A DNA stretch of 64,000 nucleotides, taken from assembly GCF_004210375.1 (NCBI RefSeq), contig NC_134837.1, positions 167,813,310-167,877,309 of the forward strand. Reading direction: 5' to 3'. The DNA comes from Tachypleus tridentatus. Its lineage: Eukaryota > Arthropoda > Merostomata > Xiphosura > Limulidae. The notes beneath the pieces were generated by a model. It was not told the DNA's origin and did not search any database. It saw only the letters and a list, made by a program, of their open reading frames with translations. Shown one piece after another: positions 1-12,899 of the stretch (position 1 is its first letter; each line of letters opens with the position of its first letter). A program made the position numbers and the translations under genes.

Positions 1-131
1 ATATGTTAAACGGACAACATAAACTTTTAACAACGTAAAACAAGTTGTAGGAAAAGTAACTGGTTTTATAGTAATATTAGCGATATAGTATGTGGTAAAT
101 TTCAAGTGTTATTCATACTAACTATAAATGT

Positions 132-404
132 TTGGTTTGTTTTGAATTTCTCACAAAGCTACTCGAGGGCTATCTGAACTAGCCGTCCCTAATTTAGCAG
201 TGTAAGAGTAGAGGGAAAGCATCTAGTCATCACCACCAACTGCCAACTCTTGGGCTACTCTTTTACTAAAGAATAGTGGGATAGCCATAACGTTGTAACA
301 TCCCCACGGCTGAAAGGGCGTGCATGGTTAGTGTGACGGGGATTCAAACTCACGACCCTCGGATTACCAGTTGTGCACCTTAACCACCTGGCCATGCTGG
401 GCCT
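132..404 (-). repeat. SINE1 copy, full length
   Basis: This is a tRNA-derived SINE in reverse orientation. Read on the minus strand, its head carries a pol III A-box-like TGGCCAGGTGG and a B-box region (degenerate here), and its tail ends in the CAAAACAAAC-type end. A perfect 12-bp target duplication, AACTATAAATGT, flanks it at 120-131 and 405-416, which fixes the ends and shows retrotransposition. Confidence 0.9.
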
Positions 405-1214
405 AACTATAAATGTAAAAAAAATAGAAAAGTATCAAGATTGAGACCTAAAACTCCAAGTATTTTTAAAAAATAAGCGCTGTTTATGCAGTCAAAAGAC
501 ATTTACCTGCTATATGTTGAAGTTCTTGAACTTCGATTACACAAGAATTAAAATATATGATAAGATTATTTTTAAACGAATATCATGTGTTTATCTTGAC
601 CTAGTTTAATGAGATTTCACACAATCTTTTTTTTTTTATAAATATGAACTATTTTCCGCTTCACATACTACAAGATAATAACCTTTTAAAATGTCCTTGT
701 CAATTACCCAGAGGTTGTCTACCTATTTGAAAGTGATTTTATCTTAAAATTAGAACGAAACTCAAGGGTCAAATCAAACATCAGGCGTTTGCGTTCAGAA
801 CACAACAAAATTGTTTAAAAGTCACAAACTCTCATGTTTATACAGGTGCTAGATGGTGCACAGTTTTCTAACATTCTCTTATTTGAAATATACTTTTAAT
901 TATAAATAACTCTCTACCTATCTGCTGGAGTAAAGAAACAGAATGTACAAATATATATTCAATGTAGGCTTCATATATTTTAGCAAATTACCTCCATATT
1001 TTTTATTTCATTTTTTACTTAGTATTTTTGCAAAGTATTCAGGTGTACGATAATATTCTACTCACTATTTATATATCAGTCTTTTGTATTAATGTAAATA
1101 TTTTCTACAAAGAGCTTGACTGCGACTGGTAGCTTGGTTAGGTAAAATATAGTTTGTTTGAGATAATTAAGGAATTATCCTTCAGATTAACGTAGAAACT
1201 TCTTTATATTAACT
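405..1214. other. AT-rich spacer, no gene seen
   Basis: I see no open frame, RNA gene or clear repeat between the SINE1 copy and the hAT element. There is one poly-T run near 628. Confidence 0.5.
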
Positions 1215-3817
1215 CAGTGGTTTCCAACCATTTTTATGCCCCGCACCCCTAAAAAATTTTAATATGTTCTCGCACCCCTCACAGTAATTATTTATTTAAA
1301 AATAAAGGTGAAGGTGGCGAAAACCAGTTTTTATAATTAGTTTTTAATGATATATAAACAAAAACGAAACATTTGGAAAAGGAAAAATATTGCAACAAAC
1401 TAAAAGTTGCATAAATCCTACACGGCTTACAAAAAAATAAATTTTCATCCATGCATGAAATGAAATTTCATTGAATTTGAAATGTTCAAATGTTCATAAG
1501 TCAATTTAAATTTAATGACTCTTTTGTTCCTGTTTATTTCTTATGAGTTTTTGAAAGCGTGGCACTTTGTTGCTGATAGCAATCCGCAAGTCTGCCTGTG
1601 CACCCAAGCGATTTCTAGATTTTGTCTTGATTGACAAAAGGGCACTAAATACAAACTCACATAAGTATGTCGTCGCGAATTGGATGAGCACATTTAGTGT
1701 TTTTTCACGAAGTCTTGGAAATGTGTCCGTTGCCGAACATCAATATTGTTCCATAGTTTTAAATGGCATTTCAAGAACTCGAATTGTGCGCAGTTCAATA
1801 AGATCTTCCTTCAGTTCTTTATCATCTGACATATTATCCAAATTCAAGGAGTATGGATTCATAATCTGTTTTTCAGAAGTTTCTAGTTCTCCTCCAAAAT
1901 ATCCATCGAATGACTTTGATGGTATTTCCAAATGATCCACAATTTCTTCACACACACACGGAATTAGGGACTCATCCTCACCTACCATTTCTTCGAGTGA
2001 TGGAAAATTTGAAAGATTCCCTCTTTTAACTCGTCGACACCAAAGATGTAACTTTTCTTTGAAAGCATTTAACTTTTCGCAGCATTTCAATATGTTTATG
2101 TTTTTCCCTTGAAGAGATACACTCAGGTCATTCATACGAGTGAAAATATCACTCAAATAGGTTAGCATTTGGTTGAATTCTTGTGATTCTATTTCTCCGG
2201 GTAGATCATAGTCACGTTCCTTCAGAAAAGTTTTGACTTCTTTTCGCAGTTCAAAGAAGCGCGTTAAAGCTCTCCCACATGACAGCCAGCGGACTTTTGT
2301 GTGGAAAAGCAAAACTAAATGATCACTTCCAAAATCTTCACAAAGTGACTTGAAGAGGCTGTGGTTCAGAGCGCGACCCCTAATCCACTTGATGGTCTTC
2401 ACAGAAGTGTCAAAAACCTTTTTCAACTTTGGAGGCAATGTTTTTGATGCCAAAGCATGTCGATGAAGAAAATAGTGAGTAACTTGTAAGTACAGAATCT
2501 CTTGTTTCATCAGTGCAAAAAATCCTGATTTATTTCTTAGCATAGCAGGGGCACCGTCGGTACACACAGAACCAATAATTTGGATATCTAAATCATATGT
2601 CACAAAGAAGCCCTTCACACACTGGAAAACATGTTTCCCTTTTGTGGTTGTTTTCAGATCTTCACAAAACAGGAAATCTTTCATTATGGCACCATCATGG
2701 ACATACCTCACTAGTACGATGAGTTGACTGCAATTTGTAACATCAGTTGTTTCGTCCAATTGGAGAGAGATTTTCGAGGGAATACCCTGATATCTGCGAT
2801 AACTTGGTCCAAAATGTCCGAACTCAAATCACCAATTCGGTTTTGAATAACATTATTTGATAACGGCACTAATTTAAGCTTGTTTGAGGCTTCTTTTCCC
2901 AGAACAATTGTTGCCATTTCTAATGCACACGGTTTTATCACCTCTTCTGCAATTGTATGGGGCTTCTTTGATTTAGCTACTTTATACGCCACGTGGTATG
3001 AAGCCATCAGCAGTGGTTTGTCAGCAGATATAAAACCTAATTTTGGAAGGGTTGCTCGAGAATCAAAGCGGGCCCTTCTACCTTTCAACGATTCAACATT
3101 ATGGTCTGCAACAGCTGCTCCACCATGCCAGTTGTTGAAGTGTTCTTGCAATTTAGATGGCTTTAAATTTGCATTTGAAAGGACAGCGTCACAAAGCATG
3201 CACTGGGGTTTTGCAGATCCTCACTTGTTCCGATGCAAGTGAAACCAAACTTCACATAATCATCATTCCATTTCGTTTTCTCTGACATAATGAAGTTTTT
3301 TTGCACGAACACAGAATCAACAATGCACTGACTACCATAGCATCACGCATGAGTAGGTATACTCTGCGAAACTTTCTAGAACATTCTCGAATATACCTCA
3401 CATGACGTCATCGATTAATTCTGAATACTTCTGGAAGTTTCTCGAGTCACGATCACGTGAGTACATAACATACAATAAATAACTGACACTTTAAGACGGT
3501 GTTCACGAACGTAACCTAATTAGTTGTGTCGAGTATTTAGGTCACGTTTACGTTTCGTATGTTGTTTGTTTACAGTTGTACATTAAGATTTCGGTCTGCA
3601 CCATTGACGGTAGAAACGATAGTTTATTAACAAGGTAAAAAGCTACGTCTTTAACAAGAAAAATAAGAAATAAAAATCGAACTTAATTTTTGAATATATA
3701 GGACAGTACCCTTAATATAAACAACAACAAGAAAAAAACTGAAATGTTATCTCGCACCTCCTGGAACGCTATCTCACATCCCCAAGGGGTGCGAACACTC
3801 CTGGTTGGGAACCACTG
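1215..3817 (-). mobile_element. hAT DNA transposon, near-complete, inactivated
   Basis: A 2.6-kb element bounded by terminal inverted repeats: the left end CAGTGGTTTCCAACCA and the complement of the right end CAGTGGTTCCCAACCA differ at one position. GCACCCCT-type subterminal motifs follow at both ends. The flanks carry an 8-bp target duplication with one mismatch, TATTAACT at 1207-1214 and TATTAAGT at 3818-3825. The 8-bp length and the CAGTGGTT start are typical of hAT elements of the Charlie/Buster kind. The transposase inside lies on the minus strand and is broken. Confidence 0.92.
1512..3288 (-). pseudogene. hAT transposase, ZBED5/SCAND3-like, frameshifted
   Basis: The element's transposase reads on the minus strand from an ATG at 3288. 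It opens with a BED-finger-like part (the PQCMLCDAVLSN stretch, then KPSKLQEHF). The catalytic core has LDETTDV and CTDGAPAM motifs and a VRWLS stretch. The C-terminal dimerisation segment has FATTYLCE and RNRLGAQADLR. About 590 codons in all, close to the usual size. It is broken by a one-base shift near 3230, another near 2785 and an in-frame TGA just past 1743, after which the dimerisation segment continues. The ZBED5/SCAND3/FAM200 (Buster-like) resemblance is from memory of the family. No intact protein can be made from this copy. Confidence 0.88.
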
Positions 3818-4039
3818 TATTAAGTGATAAACACAAACCTAACAAGAAAAATTACGAATCTGAAAAGAAGTTTTGTTATTAAGGTTCTTTAGAGTAAAAA
3901 TTGTCATTTAGTAATTATTGTATTAAATACTTTTAGATGGTTCTTAATATGCAGAAAGTAGAGTTTCGACGAATATTTTTAGCGTGAAAAGAACTAAGTT
4001 TAAATTATCCATAAGGGGAAACAAAATAAAGTTTGTTTG

Positions 4040-4150
4040 TTAAGTTTCGAGAAAAGCTATTCGAGCTCCGCTAACAGTTCCTATTTTTAATCTGATAAAC
4101 TAGAGAGAAGGCAGCTATGTAACACCATCAACCACAAACTCTTAGCCTAG
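4040..4150 (-). repeat. SINE1 fragment, degraded
   Basis: A decayed minus-strand piece of the SINE1 tail and middle: AAAGCTATTCGAG, then the ACTAGAGAGAAGGCAGCTA region, then CCACAAACTCTTAG. The tRNA-like head is missing and a SINE2 copy follows directly. Confidence 0.6.
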
Positions 4151-4159
4151 TCTATCTAA

Positions 4160-4262
4160 TGAGCCCTACAGTGGCACAGTGGTATATCTGCAGACTTTTA
4201 TTGCTAGAAATCGGATTTCGATATCCGTGGTGGGCAGAGTGCACATAGCTTTTACTAATGAA
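4160..4262 (+). repeat. SINE2 copy
   Basis: A second tRNA-derived SINE family. The head reads CAGTGGCACAGTGGTAT, followed by a B-box-like GGATTTCGATATCCGTGG and the GGGCAGAG body. The tail is short and diverged. It abuts a decayed SINE1 fragment. Confidence 0.75.
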
Positions 4263-4919
4263 TAATGTGATTAAAATTTTGTTCATTAACTTCTCAGAAG
4301 GGCAAAAGAAGATTTCCGCCTCAAGACAATCATCACAAACCACGTACTATGACATACATTTTTCGTTAAATTATAGAAGCCTTATATTCGTTATTCACTT
4401 TTTGAGCCAGAAAAATATTATCATAAACCCTAGTAAATAAAATATATCAAAATAAAAGTCTACTGATTTGATTTGGCAGGAGTTTCGTTACATAAATATA
4501 CAATGTTATGAAGAACAACCGAGACAAATGCTTGAATAAGTACTGATTTGGGAGGATCGGTATCAAACCAAAGTCAGGTAGGTTTTATGAGATATAAGAA
4601 TTAAACTGTTTAATTCCAAATTGATAATATATTGTGAATTTAAAGTGTGATAGGAAAAAAATATGCAGGATTCAGCCAATCTTGCTATTTTTTTTCACCA
4701 GTTACAAATTTCATTCTACATATGTTGGCTGTTATTTAGCCTAGACATAGGCCTAACCGACGAAATTACTTTTATATCTGATAAATTAAGATGAACAAAA
4801 CTCAAATATTATCGTTAAAATGGCAAAAGAAAACCAACCAACAAGCAAACATGATGGTAGTTGATTCACCTTTAATTGTATTTGATCGGAAAGAAATGAA
4901 AAGATAATTCCTTGTAGTT
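4263..4919. other. AT-rich spacer, no gene seen
   Basis: No coding potential beyond chance frames and no recognised repeat between the SINE2 and SINE1 copies. Confidence 0.45.
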
Positions 4920-5190
4920 AGGCCTGGCATGGCTTAGCGCGTAAGGCGTGTGACTGGTAATCCGAGGGTCGCGGGTTCGCGCCCGCATCGCGCTAAACAT
5001 TCTCGCCCTCCCAGCCGTGGGGGCGTTATAATGTTACGGTCAATCCCACTATTCGTTGGTACAAGAGTAGCCCAAGAGTTGGCGGTGGGTGGTGATGACT
5101 AACTGCCTTCCCTCTAGTCTTACACTGCTAAATTAGGGACGGCTAGCAGAGATAGCCCTTGAGTGGCTGTGTGCGAAATTCAAAAACAAA
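4920..5190 (+). repeat. SINE1 copy, second head variant
   Basis: Full-length SINE1 with the head variant GGCATGGCTTAGCGCGTAAG and a GC-rich B-box region (GGGTTCGCGCCC) instead of the common GGTGGTTAAG and GGTTCGAATCC. A perfect 10-bp duplication, CCTTGTAGTT, flanks it at 4910-4919 and 5191-5200. The same variant appears at 53461, and in reverse at 6634 and 19447. Confidence 0.9.
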
Positions 5191-5654
5191 CCTTGTAGTT
5201 TTTGCAGTTTTGTAAAGCAATACTTCATATACTAATTCGACTCCGATGCCATTTGGAATATGGTAACAGAATTCCACAAGGTAAAAGATCAATCGGTCGC
5301 TTTGTATCTAAGTCCATAGACACAGAACGTTGAACCTATGTTTTTCTTTTTCACAGAGGTTGTATTGAAACATTCTAATAATAGTGATACGACGAATTTT
5401 ATAGGCGCATTTAGTGAAAGTACGGCGACACTTGTAGTATACGAAGTATATTACACAAAGTTCTGGGCTTTCATTAAAACTATCAGTAAAGTTTTTTATA
5501 ATCATTAGGTTTTCGAAAAATAATGGAGGATTTAAAATCTAACTGTAATAAGAAAAAAAAAAAACTTTATTAAGCAAAATAGGAACTTAGTGAATCTATA
5601 CAATTTTGCCAATGAGAAACAAGATTATTTATGTTATGACGATAAATCTATGAA

Positions 5655-6430
5655 GTCCCAGAACTAAAAAAAAATATCTAAAGCCATTCTCATCCAGGAG
5701 GATCAGGCAGTGTTTCACTGCTTAATTTGTTGACTAATGTTGTGATTTTTTTACGCATTTTTCCACGAATTTCTTTCAATTCTTGACAGTAAACCTCCGC
5801 AGTGATATTCTAGTCCTGGTTGAGCAAACTGTAATAGATAATACCGGTCACAGACCGCCATACAGTGACCATAATCTTCTGTTGGTGCAACTTTGGCTTT
5901 GGGAAATGTTTTGGAACCTCCTCACGGTTGAGCTATTGTGGAGGTCGTTTTCTGCTGTCATAGAGGTCCAGTTTTCGTTGCAATTGACAATTTGATGAAG
6001 AAATGTTCGTTTCTGTTGCGCAAAATCAACATAGAGCACAGTTCAAACCGGCAGTTTTTCTGATTTTCAGTTAATTTGTGTATAACCCACTTGTCGAACT
6101 TTTTCACTTTTCTAATTTGCTCGAGGTGGTCTAAACTTATGGAAATGCCAAAATTCAATCCTTGTGCCATTTTTCGAACAATTTGGTGTGAGTTTCTTCC
6201 CTCTAATGCCTTCAGTTGGTTGCTTTTAACAGCAGAAGGACGTTTCTTGCCCTCCTTATCTTCAAGACTTACGTTATGAAACATTTGGAGCCAACGTTCT
6301 ACTGTAAGTTCGGAGAAGGTTCATTTGCCCCATGCTTAATTGATATTGCAAGCTGTGATAGTGATGTTTTATGACCAAGTTTGAATTCATGCAAAAAATA
6401 TGATACGCAACTTTTTTTCATCATTAATTG
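5655..6430 (-). pseudogene. mariner transposase relic
   Basis: On the minus strand, scattered frames match mariner transposases. In order: SYFLHEFKLGH near the start, RPSAVKSNQLKAL, the EQIRKVKKFDKWV and HKLTENQK motifs, an RNEHFF stretch, and a decayed PKHFPKPK-like block. The C-terminal half with the last catalytic acid is lost, and stops and shifts are frequent. I could not define the terminal repeats. Clearly old and inactive. Confidence 0.82.
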
Positions 6431-6633
6431 TAAGGGTTTGAAAACAAAGTTTTAGAAAAATAAAAACACTGACAAATAGAAGGAAGTTTTAGTTTTACAA
6501 TGGTATATGAAGTCATAAAAAACAGGTTTCTTAGCCCTATAATTACTAAAAAGTTGAGTATAAAAATACCTCATTATTTTTCGAACATCCTAATACATGT
6601 TTTTTAGAGAGTGTTAGTTAGTTATCACCATTA

Positions 6634-6922
6634 GATTCCATCTAGGAACATAGGACCGCAATCGCTTGCGGATTCTTCAACAAGTATTTAATGAGTAGGT
6701 TGTTAGCCCACTGCACCGAGCCGTCCCTAATTTAGCAGTGTAAGACTAGAGGGAAGGCAGTTAGTCATCACCACCCCCCGCCAACTCTTGTACCAACGAA
6801 TAGTGGGATTGACCGTAATATTATACGTCCCCACGGCTGGGAGGGCGAGCATGTTTGGCGCGACGCGGGCGCGAACCAGCGGATTACGAGTTGCACGCCT
6901 TATGCGCTAGGTCATGCCAAAC
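6634..6922 (-). repeat. SINE1 copy with alternative 3' tail
   Basis: Reverse-oriented SINE1 with the CGCGTAAG-type head near 6910. Its usual tail after GGGACGGCT is replaced by the module seen at 49677 and 53676: on the minus strand CGGTGCAG, then AAGCGATTGCGG, ending in a GATGGAATC-like repeat. The junction is at the same base in all three copies. Confidence 0.85.
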
Positions 6923-6929
6923 CATTTTT

Positions 6930-7594
6930 AGAATGGTTAGAATGGTTCATTACGAAGCTTCATATTATTAAGTTTTCAAATTAATTACCAAGAAATTACG
7001 ATAGAAAAAAGTTATTAAGATTGTTTTGAAGAGTCTGAAGGATTTTAAAAAAACATACAGTTGGTTAGTTTCATTTATTAATAAAATTTAATATGATTCT
7101 CTTTTATCCTAATTAAGCCTTTGGCTGAATAGCCATTTTTCACTGAACTTTTTTTTTCTTCTCTTTACCGGGCGAGACCACATTGTGATCTGTGGATTTG
7201 AGGGCTCATGATTCGCATTTCTTTACTTCCAAATAAAACACTCCATAATTTTCAAGCTTTTTTTCCAGTATAAAAGAGACAGTGAGATACGACTATCATG
7301 TTAGAATAGGTCAATAATTGACGATGGGTGTTTTCTACTAGTTGACCTCTAGACTATCAGTTCAAAATTAACGAATAGCATTTTATTCGAATATTTGAAA
7401 CGAACGAATGACTTACATTTGAAATTATATGTTACTGTTAGAAGATATATGTGTATATATAAATATATATTTATTTTTACATTTTGATATTATCCAAAGA
7501 ACTAATGTCGTTAAGACCTAATAATTTAATAATAAACGCCAATAAGTTCCAAAGGTTTTGAAATAAGGCTCTCTAGGAAATTCGGTAAGAATAT
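6930..7594. other. AT-rich spacer, no gene seen
   Basis: Nothing recognised. A short ATATAT-rich run lies near 7446-7475. Confidence 0.4.
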
Positions 7595-7848
7595 TATAGT
7601 CGGAGTGTCGTAATCCGATTGTTGCGGGTTCGAACCCCCGTCACATCAAACATGGTTTCCTTTAAGCCGTGGGGATGTTATAAAGTGACGGTCAATTCCA
7701 CTATTCGTTGGTGAAAGAGTAGCCCATGATTTGGCGGTAGATGGTGATGACTAACTGCCATTCCTCTAGTCTTAAACTGATAAATTATGGACGGCTAGCG
7801 CAGATAGCCCTCGCTTAGCTTTGCGCGAAATCAAAAACAAACAAACAA
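7595..7848 (+). repeat. SINE1 copy, head diverged
   Basis: SINE1 with a poorly preserved A-box part but a good B box (GGGTTCGAACCCCC), the full body (GTTGGTGAAAGAGTAGCCCA, then the CCTCTAGTCTTA region) and a CAAACAAACAAA tail. Confidence 0.85.
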
Positions 7849-8419
7849 ATATTCAGAGTGTGTTTTGTTTCTGATAGTCGTGAATCAGTCAGTGTTTTGT
7901 TTCTTTCTAGATCAAGTGTACGTGTATATGTGTAAGTAGATTTGCATTTACATTACGTAAACGTGGTCTGTAAGTTGTCAAAATGTCTACTTTATTTGTA
8001 GAAACGTTACAGAAGGAACTAAGTTAGTTAGTTATTGTTACTTTTAGTAGAAGTTGAATTATTTAAAATAGACCCCATAACAAAAGAATATCATTTATAG
8101 AAAGATTACAATAATACATTTGAAGAAGTTAAAAAGTTCAACAGTGGGGTGTAGACAGGTTGTAATAGTGACATTGAAAAGGTGGAAAATAACATGGGTA
8201 CGTAATAAAATATTTGGACAATGAATTAGTAAATGCAGAGAGAATCCAGACACATCTCTTTCTGCACCACATCCCGGTTTCAACCTAAAATACAATTTGC
8301 TATATAATATTGAGTTAAACAATTTCTTTAGTTAACATCTGTTACCATATCTCTGTGTATGCCCAGAGTCCCACAGGACCTTTCTGAATTCCTTCAAACA
8401 TGCTACTTACAAATTCAAT

Positions 8420-11400
8420 TTCACAATTTATTTTATCGCTACAACATCAGCTAATCAAGAAACCACAGACTATGGTTGGAAAGTGCCATGGGAGGTATAT
8501 CAAACTCAGTTCAAAATATTTCTAAAATGAATGGATAGAATAGCGAATAACAGACAATCCATTTTTCTGTCAGTTTAAAAGGACCAGCTTTGACAATATT
8601 AAGTAACCTTCCAGCTGAGAGCCATAATAATTATTAAGCATTATTAACTATTTTATTGAACCAGTTTGGAGTAACGGACCTGAAAAGAAAATACACAGAG
8701 CAAAGTTATGGGATAGAGTACGATAGAAAGAAGTGACCTCAGCTGAACATGGGTGAGATTTGAAAATTATTGCCCAAATATCTTACTTGGACATTCCTCA
8801 AAAATTAACAGAGAAGGGTATGAGAATATGGTAGAAGTAAAGTAGGTGAATATTTTTAGAGAAGCTCTGAAATTGGCAGTGGATTTCGAATTTATTTAAC
8901 TTCCAGAAATAAAAACAGTTGAAGACTATATTTTAAAGTTACGAGATGATCAGATCGAATAGTATCGAACAACAACACCTACTTATTATAGTCTGGAAGA
9001 ATTAAAAGAATTAGTTGAACAAATGAAGACACAGAATGTGATGAATAAGCTACAATAGAACAAGTAGCTCAAATGTAAATTGAAAAGCCATGTTGCCATG
9101 AAATTCAGACAAAAATTTGTAGGGAATGAGAACTCCACTAATAAAATTCCAGAAAAAGAGAAAAGTTACATATGTGACAAACCTGGCTATAACAGTGAGG
9201 AATCAACAGTTGTTGAGTTCAACAAAATTAAAATTATAAGCAAAAACTAACTAAACTTTGGGAAACAGTAATCATCTCAACGTATGGTAGAAAAGCCTGG
9301 CTGAGAATTTCCCATCTGTCCTAAATGAGATAAGAAGTTCACCATGCAAAGAAATCAGTCCATGACCCCACAGGTCTCTTGATGGGAAGCCTAATAGTAT
9401 GTGGATCAATGCTGGTTCTACAATTACAATATTTTAACTCGAGTTGATAATGTGAGCTGGGTAGCTGCTTTCAGATATGAAGAAAGAAGAGGAACTGATG
9501 CAAAATGGAAGTGGACATAATTTCACAGCAAGAATAATGTTGGAAGTGAAGTTGTTTTTACTCTGGGAAACGTCTCTAAGCTTTATGATATGTGGGTAAT
9601 TTATATCAAATATATGTGCATACTGGGAAGTGAATTTATGCAGAGACATGGATGAGATATTAATTAAGCAAGAAATGATTCTTAGTTCGTGATTTGGCAA
9701 TTCCTCTTCACTCTCACGACAATTATCACATTAGAAGTTGAACTTTCTATGACAGCAAGAAGAGCAATCATTGTGCTACCAAAAATAACACTTTACCATA
9801 TCAGGGCTTCCCAGTGGCACAGCAGTATACCTGTAAACTTACGACGCTAGAAAATGAATTTCGATACTCGTGATGGGCAGAGCAAAGATAGCCCACTGTG
9901 TAACTTTGTGCTTAATTACAACCAACCAAATAAACTCATATCAGGATATGTTAACATTGAATTTACTTCCACTGATTGGTGGTTGACAATAAAACCAAAT
10001 GCTACAGTGTGTCCTGCTTGATTAATAGCTATTAAAACTCTTGTGAATCTGAAAAATGAAAATGTGATCATTAGGACCATGAACACAACAAGATATAATA
10101 TTCGAGCCAAATCTGTATGGGATATTGCAAGATGTGAGATTGTAGATCTATTACGTGCCCATCAATGGCAATCAAACCAGTTACCTTTGAGGAATGATTT
10201 AGAACCTATATTACCAAATACTTACATAAGAAGAGATTGCTTACTATCCCAGTTATAAGACTTGCATCATCAAAGCTATAGAAATTTTAACGCTAATTGG
10301 TGCTGAGATTATATAACTTGCTTAGAGGATATGAAAACTCTTAGTCCAGTAAACGTCACGGGTTATGGCGAATAAATATAAAATATACAGCAAGGTTGAT
10401 GGTATAGATGTTGCTTCAATATATTAGCCAACTAGATTAGTTCCGACTTCAAAAATAGACTGAGACTCTTAAAGAGACAGCAAATACGAAGAATCAAAGA
10501 GTGTTGGAAACAATGTTTAGTCCATAAGCATCACCTATGTTTCCTTTGAAAAAAGGAATGGATCTCCAAGGGTTTGTGTAAATTGCAGGAGGCTGAATGA
10601 ATATATCAATCCACTGTCACGGATTGCTTCTACATAGAATGCTGCACTTAAATATCAAAATTAGATATTATAATCGATGCTTATAAATGCATATTAAGAA
10701 CAGTAAATAGAAAAACATCTGTGTTAGATGAAGAAATGAATTGTGACAACAATACTATTTGAATTGTTTAATGCTCTGAACTACCCTGATACGTCGTACT
10801 CATCTATTTAGGTGACATAATTACACGTGGGATATTTCTTATGAAGGGTTAGGAAGTACTCTGAATTGGTTCCGGAAAGAAAACCATAAGCTGAACTCAA
10901 GAAATGTGAATTACTCCATAAGTGTTTAACAGAGGAGTGTATACAGATTCATTGAAGATTTATGATTTCAAGCACTAACCACAATGGTAAGATAATTTCT
11001 TGGACTCTGCTCTTAGTATTAACAGTTTTTAAAGCTATTTTCTGATGTAGTTTATCTTCTATAAAAAATATTTTGAAAAGTCAAATAAGTTTTATTGGAC
11101 TGATAATTGTGAAGAAGCATTCAACAGACTACAGTAAGTATTGATCACACTCCTGTATTGGCATACCTTACTTTGGAAGCTCCACTCATTTTGGATACAT
11201 ATATAGTTGATTTTGCAGTGGGATTAGTTTTGTGATAAGTACAATATTTAAAAACAACAACATGTTATTATCTACAACAGTGAGACAATGAATATGACAG
11301 AAAGGAGACAATGTATAACTTTAAGAAAAGCTATAAAATATTTTTCAAACCCCAAGTCATTTATATCATTATTTATATAGAGAAAAGTTACCACATGACA

Positions 11401-12480
11401 CAAATAAAAAGTATTTAAGTGGCTAGCAAATTTTCATAGTCGTAAAGGACATATTAGCAAGAATTCAACATAAACTTCAGGAATACAACTTTAACTGTAA
11501 CACTGTGTAGTTCCATCATGGGACAATAAAAATGCTCATGAATTATTGTGCCAATAAAAAGACATGCATGGTAGATAATCACGTAAGACAGCTAAAAGGG
11601 AAAGATATAACGAGCAGTGAAATTTCTTACAAGTAGGCTCATTATGCCAGAAATGGGAAAATTCCGATGGATGGAAACAACAACTACAATTAGCACTTTC
11701 AGAGTCTTTATATTTTGAACCACTCCATCGTCTTCTCAACCTTCAAGTGATTAGAAACCAAGGTGTTAAAACCTACTGCAGTAAATAACTGAATACTTAT
11801 GTTTAGTTGAGTATCGAGATGTCTGTGGAGAATTGATGCAACAAAATGTGAACTTACTGTGAGAAACAAAAAATCCATTAAAGAAACAGAAGGGGCAGCT
11901 ACAGCAACAATGTGTTATAATGCCACTTATAAGGGTCATTATCAATGTACTTTGCCATCTACTACAGAGTAAGAAAGGGAATAGATACATCATGACTGCA
12001 ATGAATTATTTCATAAAATGGGTATAATCCGGTGCTGCTCCTAACCAGGAAAGAGAACCAATAGAAAGAAACTCGTCAACAAATTTATTTTAATACTTTC
12101 TGTGTCCATGAAACTTTACTCAAATTAGACTTCTTTGCAAAAAAATATGTTTGGACCTTGTGATTAAAAATATCAGGACCACAGCCCTTTATCATCTTCT
12201 GATGGTGTGATGGAGAAATAGAATCACAAATCATTAAATCAATAACAAAAGCCGTGCCCGAAGATGAACGTCAGATACATGGGACCAAGACCTTCCAATG
12301 TTATTGACGAGTTATCATAGAGCAGTACACGAAGTTACTGAGAACACAAAATCATTGGTAATGTTTTGGAAAGAACTTAAAATGCTATTGGATTTTCTGT
12401 ACTCTCGTTTGAAAAAGTCACATGGAAGTCTTTCATTTGATTATGAGAATCCATAGGTGCAAAAATCTGAATTTCGTAAG
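8420..12480 (+). pseudogene. Ty3/gypsy retrotransposon relic (gag-pol)
   Basis: A decayed plus-strand Ty3/gypsy body recognised by the order of broken motifs. A gag capsid-like region covers about 8500-9000. A remnant zinc knuckle (CDKPGYN) sits near 9175 and a protease-like NAGSTITI near 9410. A reverse-transcriptase block (GSPRVCVNCRRLNE) is near 10565 and the following LKLNSRKCEL-like stretch near 10885. An RNase H linker (CEEAFNRLQ, then TLEAPLILDT) lies at about 11110-11200. Integrase pieces include GNRYIMTAMNYFIKWV near 11970, and a DWDKHLPMLL-like block near 12280. Stops and frameshifts occur throughout. Long terminal repeats were not found. A SINE2 copy is inserted at 9806-9936. Confidence 0.85.
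9806..9936 (+). repeat. SINE2 copy inside the gypsy relic
   Basis: Full-length SINE2 (CCCAGTGGCACAGCAGTAT head, ATTTCGATACTCGTGATGGG, then a CCAACCAAATAAA tail). A perfect 9-bp duplication, CATATCAGG, flanks it (9797-9805 and 9937-9945). It therefore landed in the gypsy element after that element inserted. Confidence 0.9.
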
Positions 12481-12711
12481 ACATTTTTCTGGTACAAATG
12501 AAATAAAATTTAAATTGGTTTTAAGGCATTGCTCAATTGGTGTTTTTGCCACACGCCACGCCTTTACTTTCCATGTTATTTTGTTCTTACAGCAACTTGA
12601 ACCAATAAAATATTTCTCAGTAAAACTACATGCTTAGAAAATGTTTCATTCTGTATACTACATAAGCTCCTGCCAATGAATTTCATTCTTCAGATATAAC
12701 TTTACCTGCTT

Positions 12712-12895
12712 ACAGGAGCAGAGTAAGATTTTGTGGGGCCCTAGGGCCAGTTAATATTTGGGAATAGTGATAATAAGTCAATCATTCCTCTATTCTTATA
12801 CTTTTAAGAACTATAAGTTTTTTGTTTCGGTGGCTGGTGGGACCTTATACATGTCTGGGGCCCATGAAATGCACCTAGGTAGCCTATGCATTAAT
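12712..12895. mobile_element. Possible short non-autonomous DNA element
   Basis: The left end, CAGGAGCAGAGTAAGATTTT followed by GTGGGGCCC, and the complement of the right end (TAGGCTACCTAGGTGCATTT, then CATGGGCCCC) look like weakly matching terminal repeats around a 180-bp core. The CAGNGGCGTAGC-type end is common in hAT-like miniature elements. No target duplication was confirmed. Confidence 0.3.
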
Positions 12896-12899
12896 CTAG

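Noticed and set aside
1567-1935. 122-codon plus-strand frame
   Set aside because: It is the antisense of the hAT transposase C-terminus.
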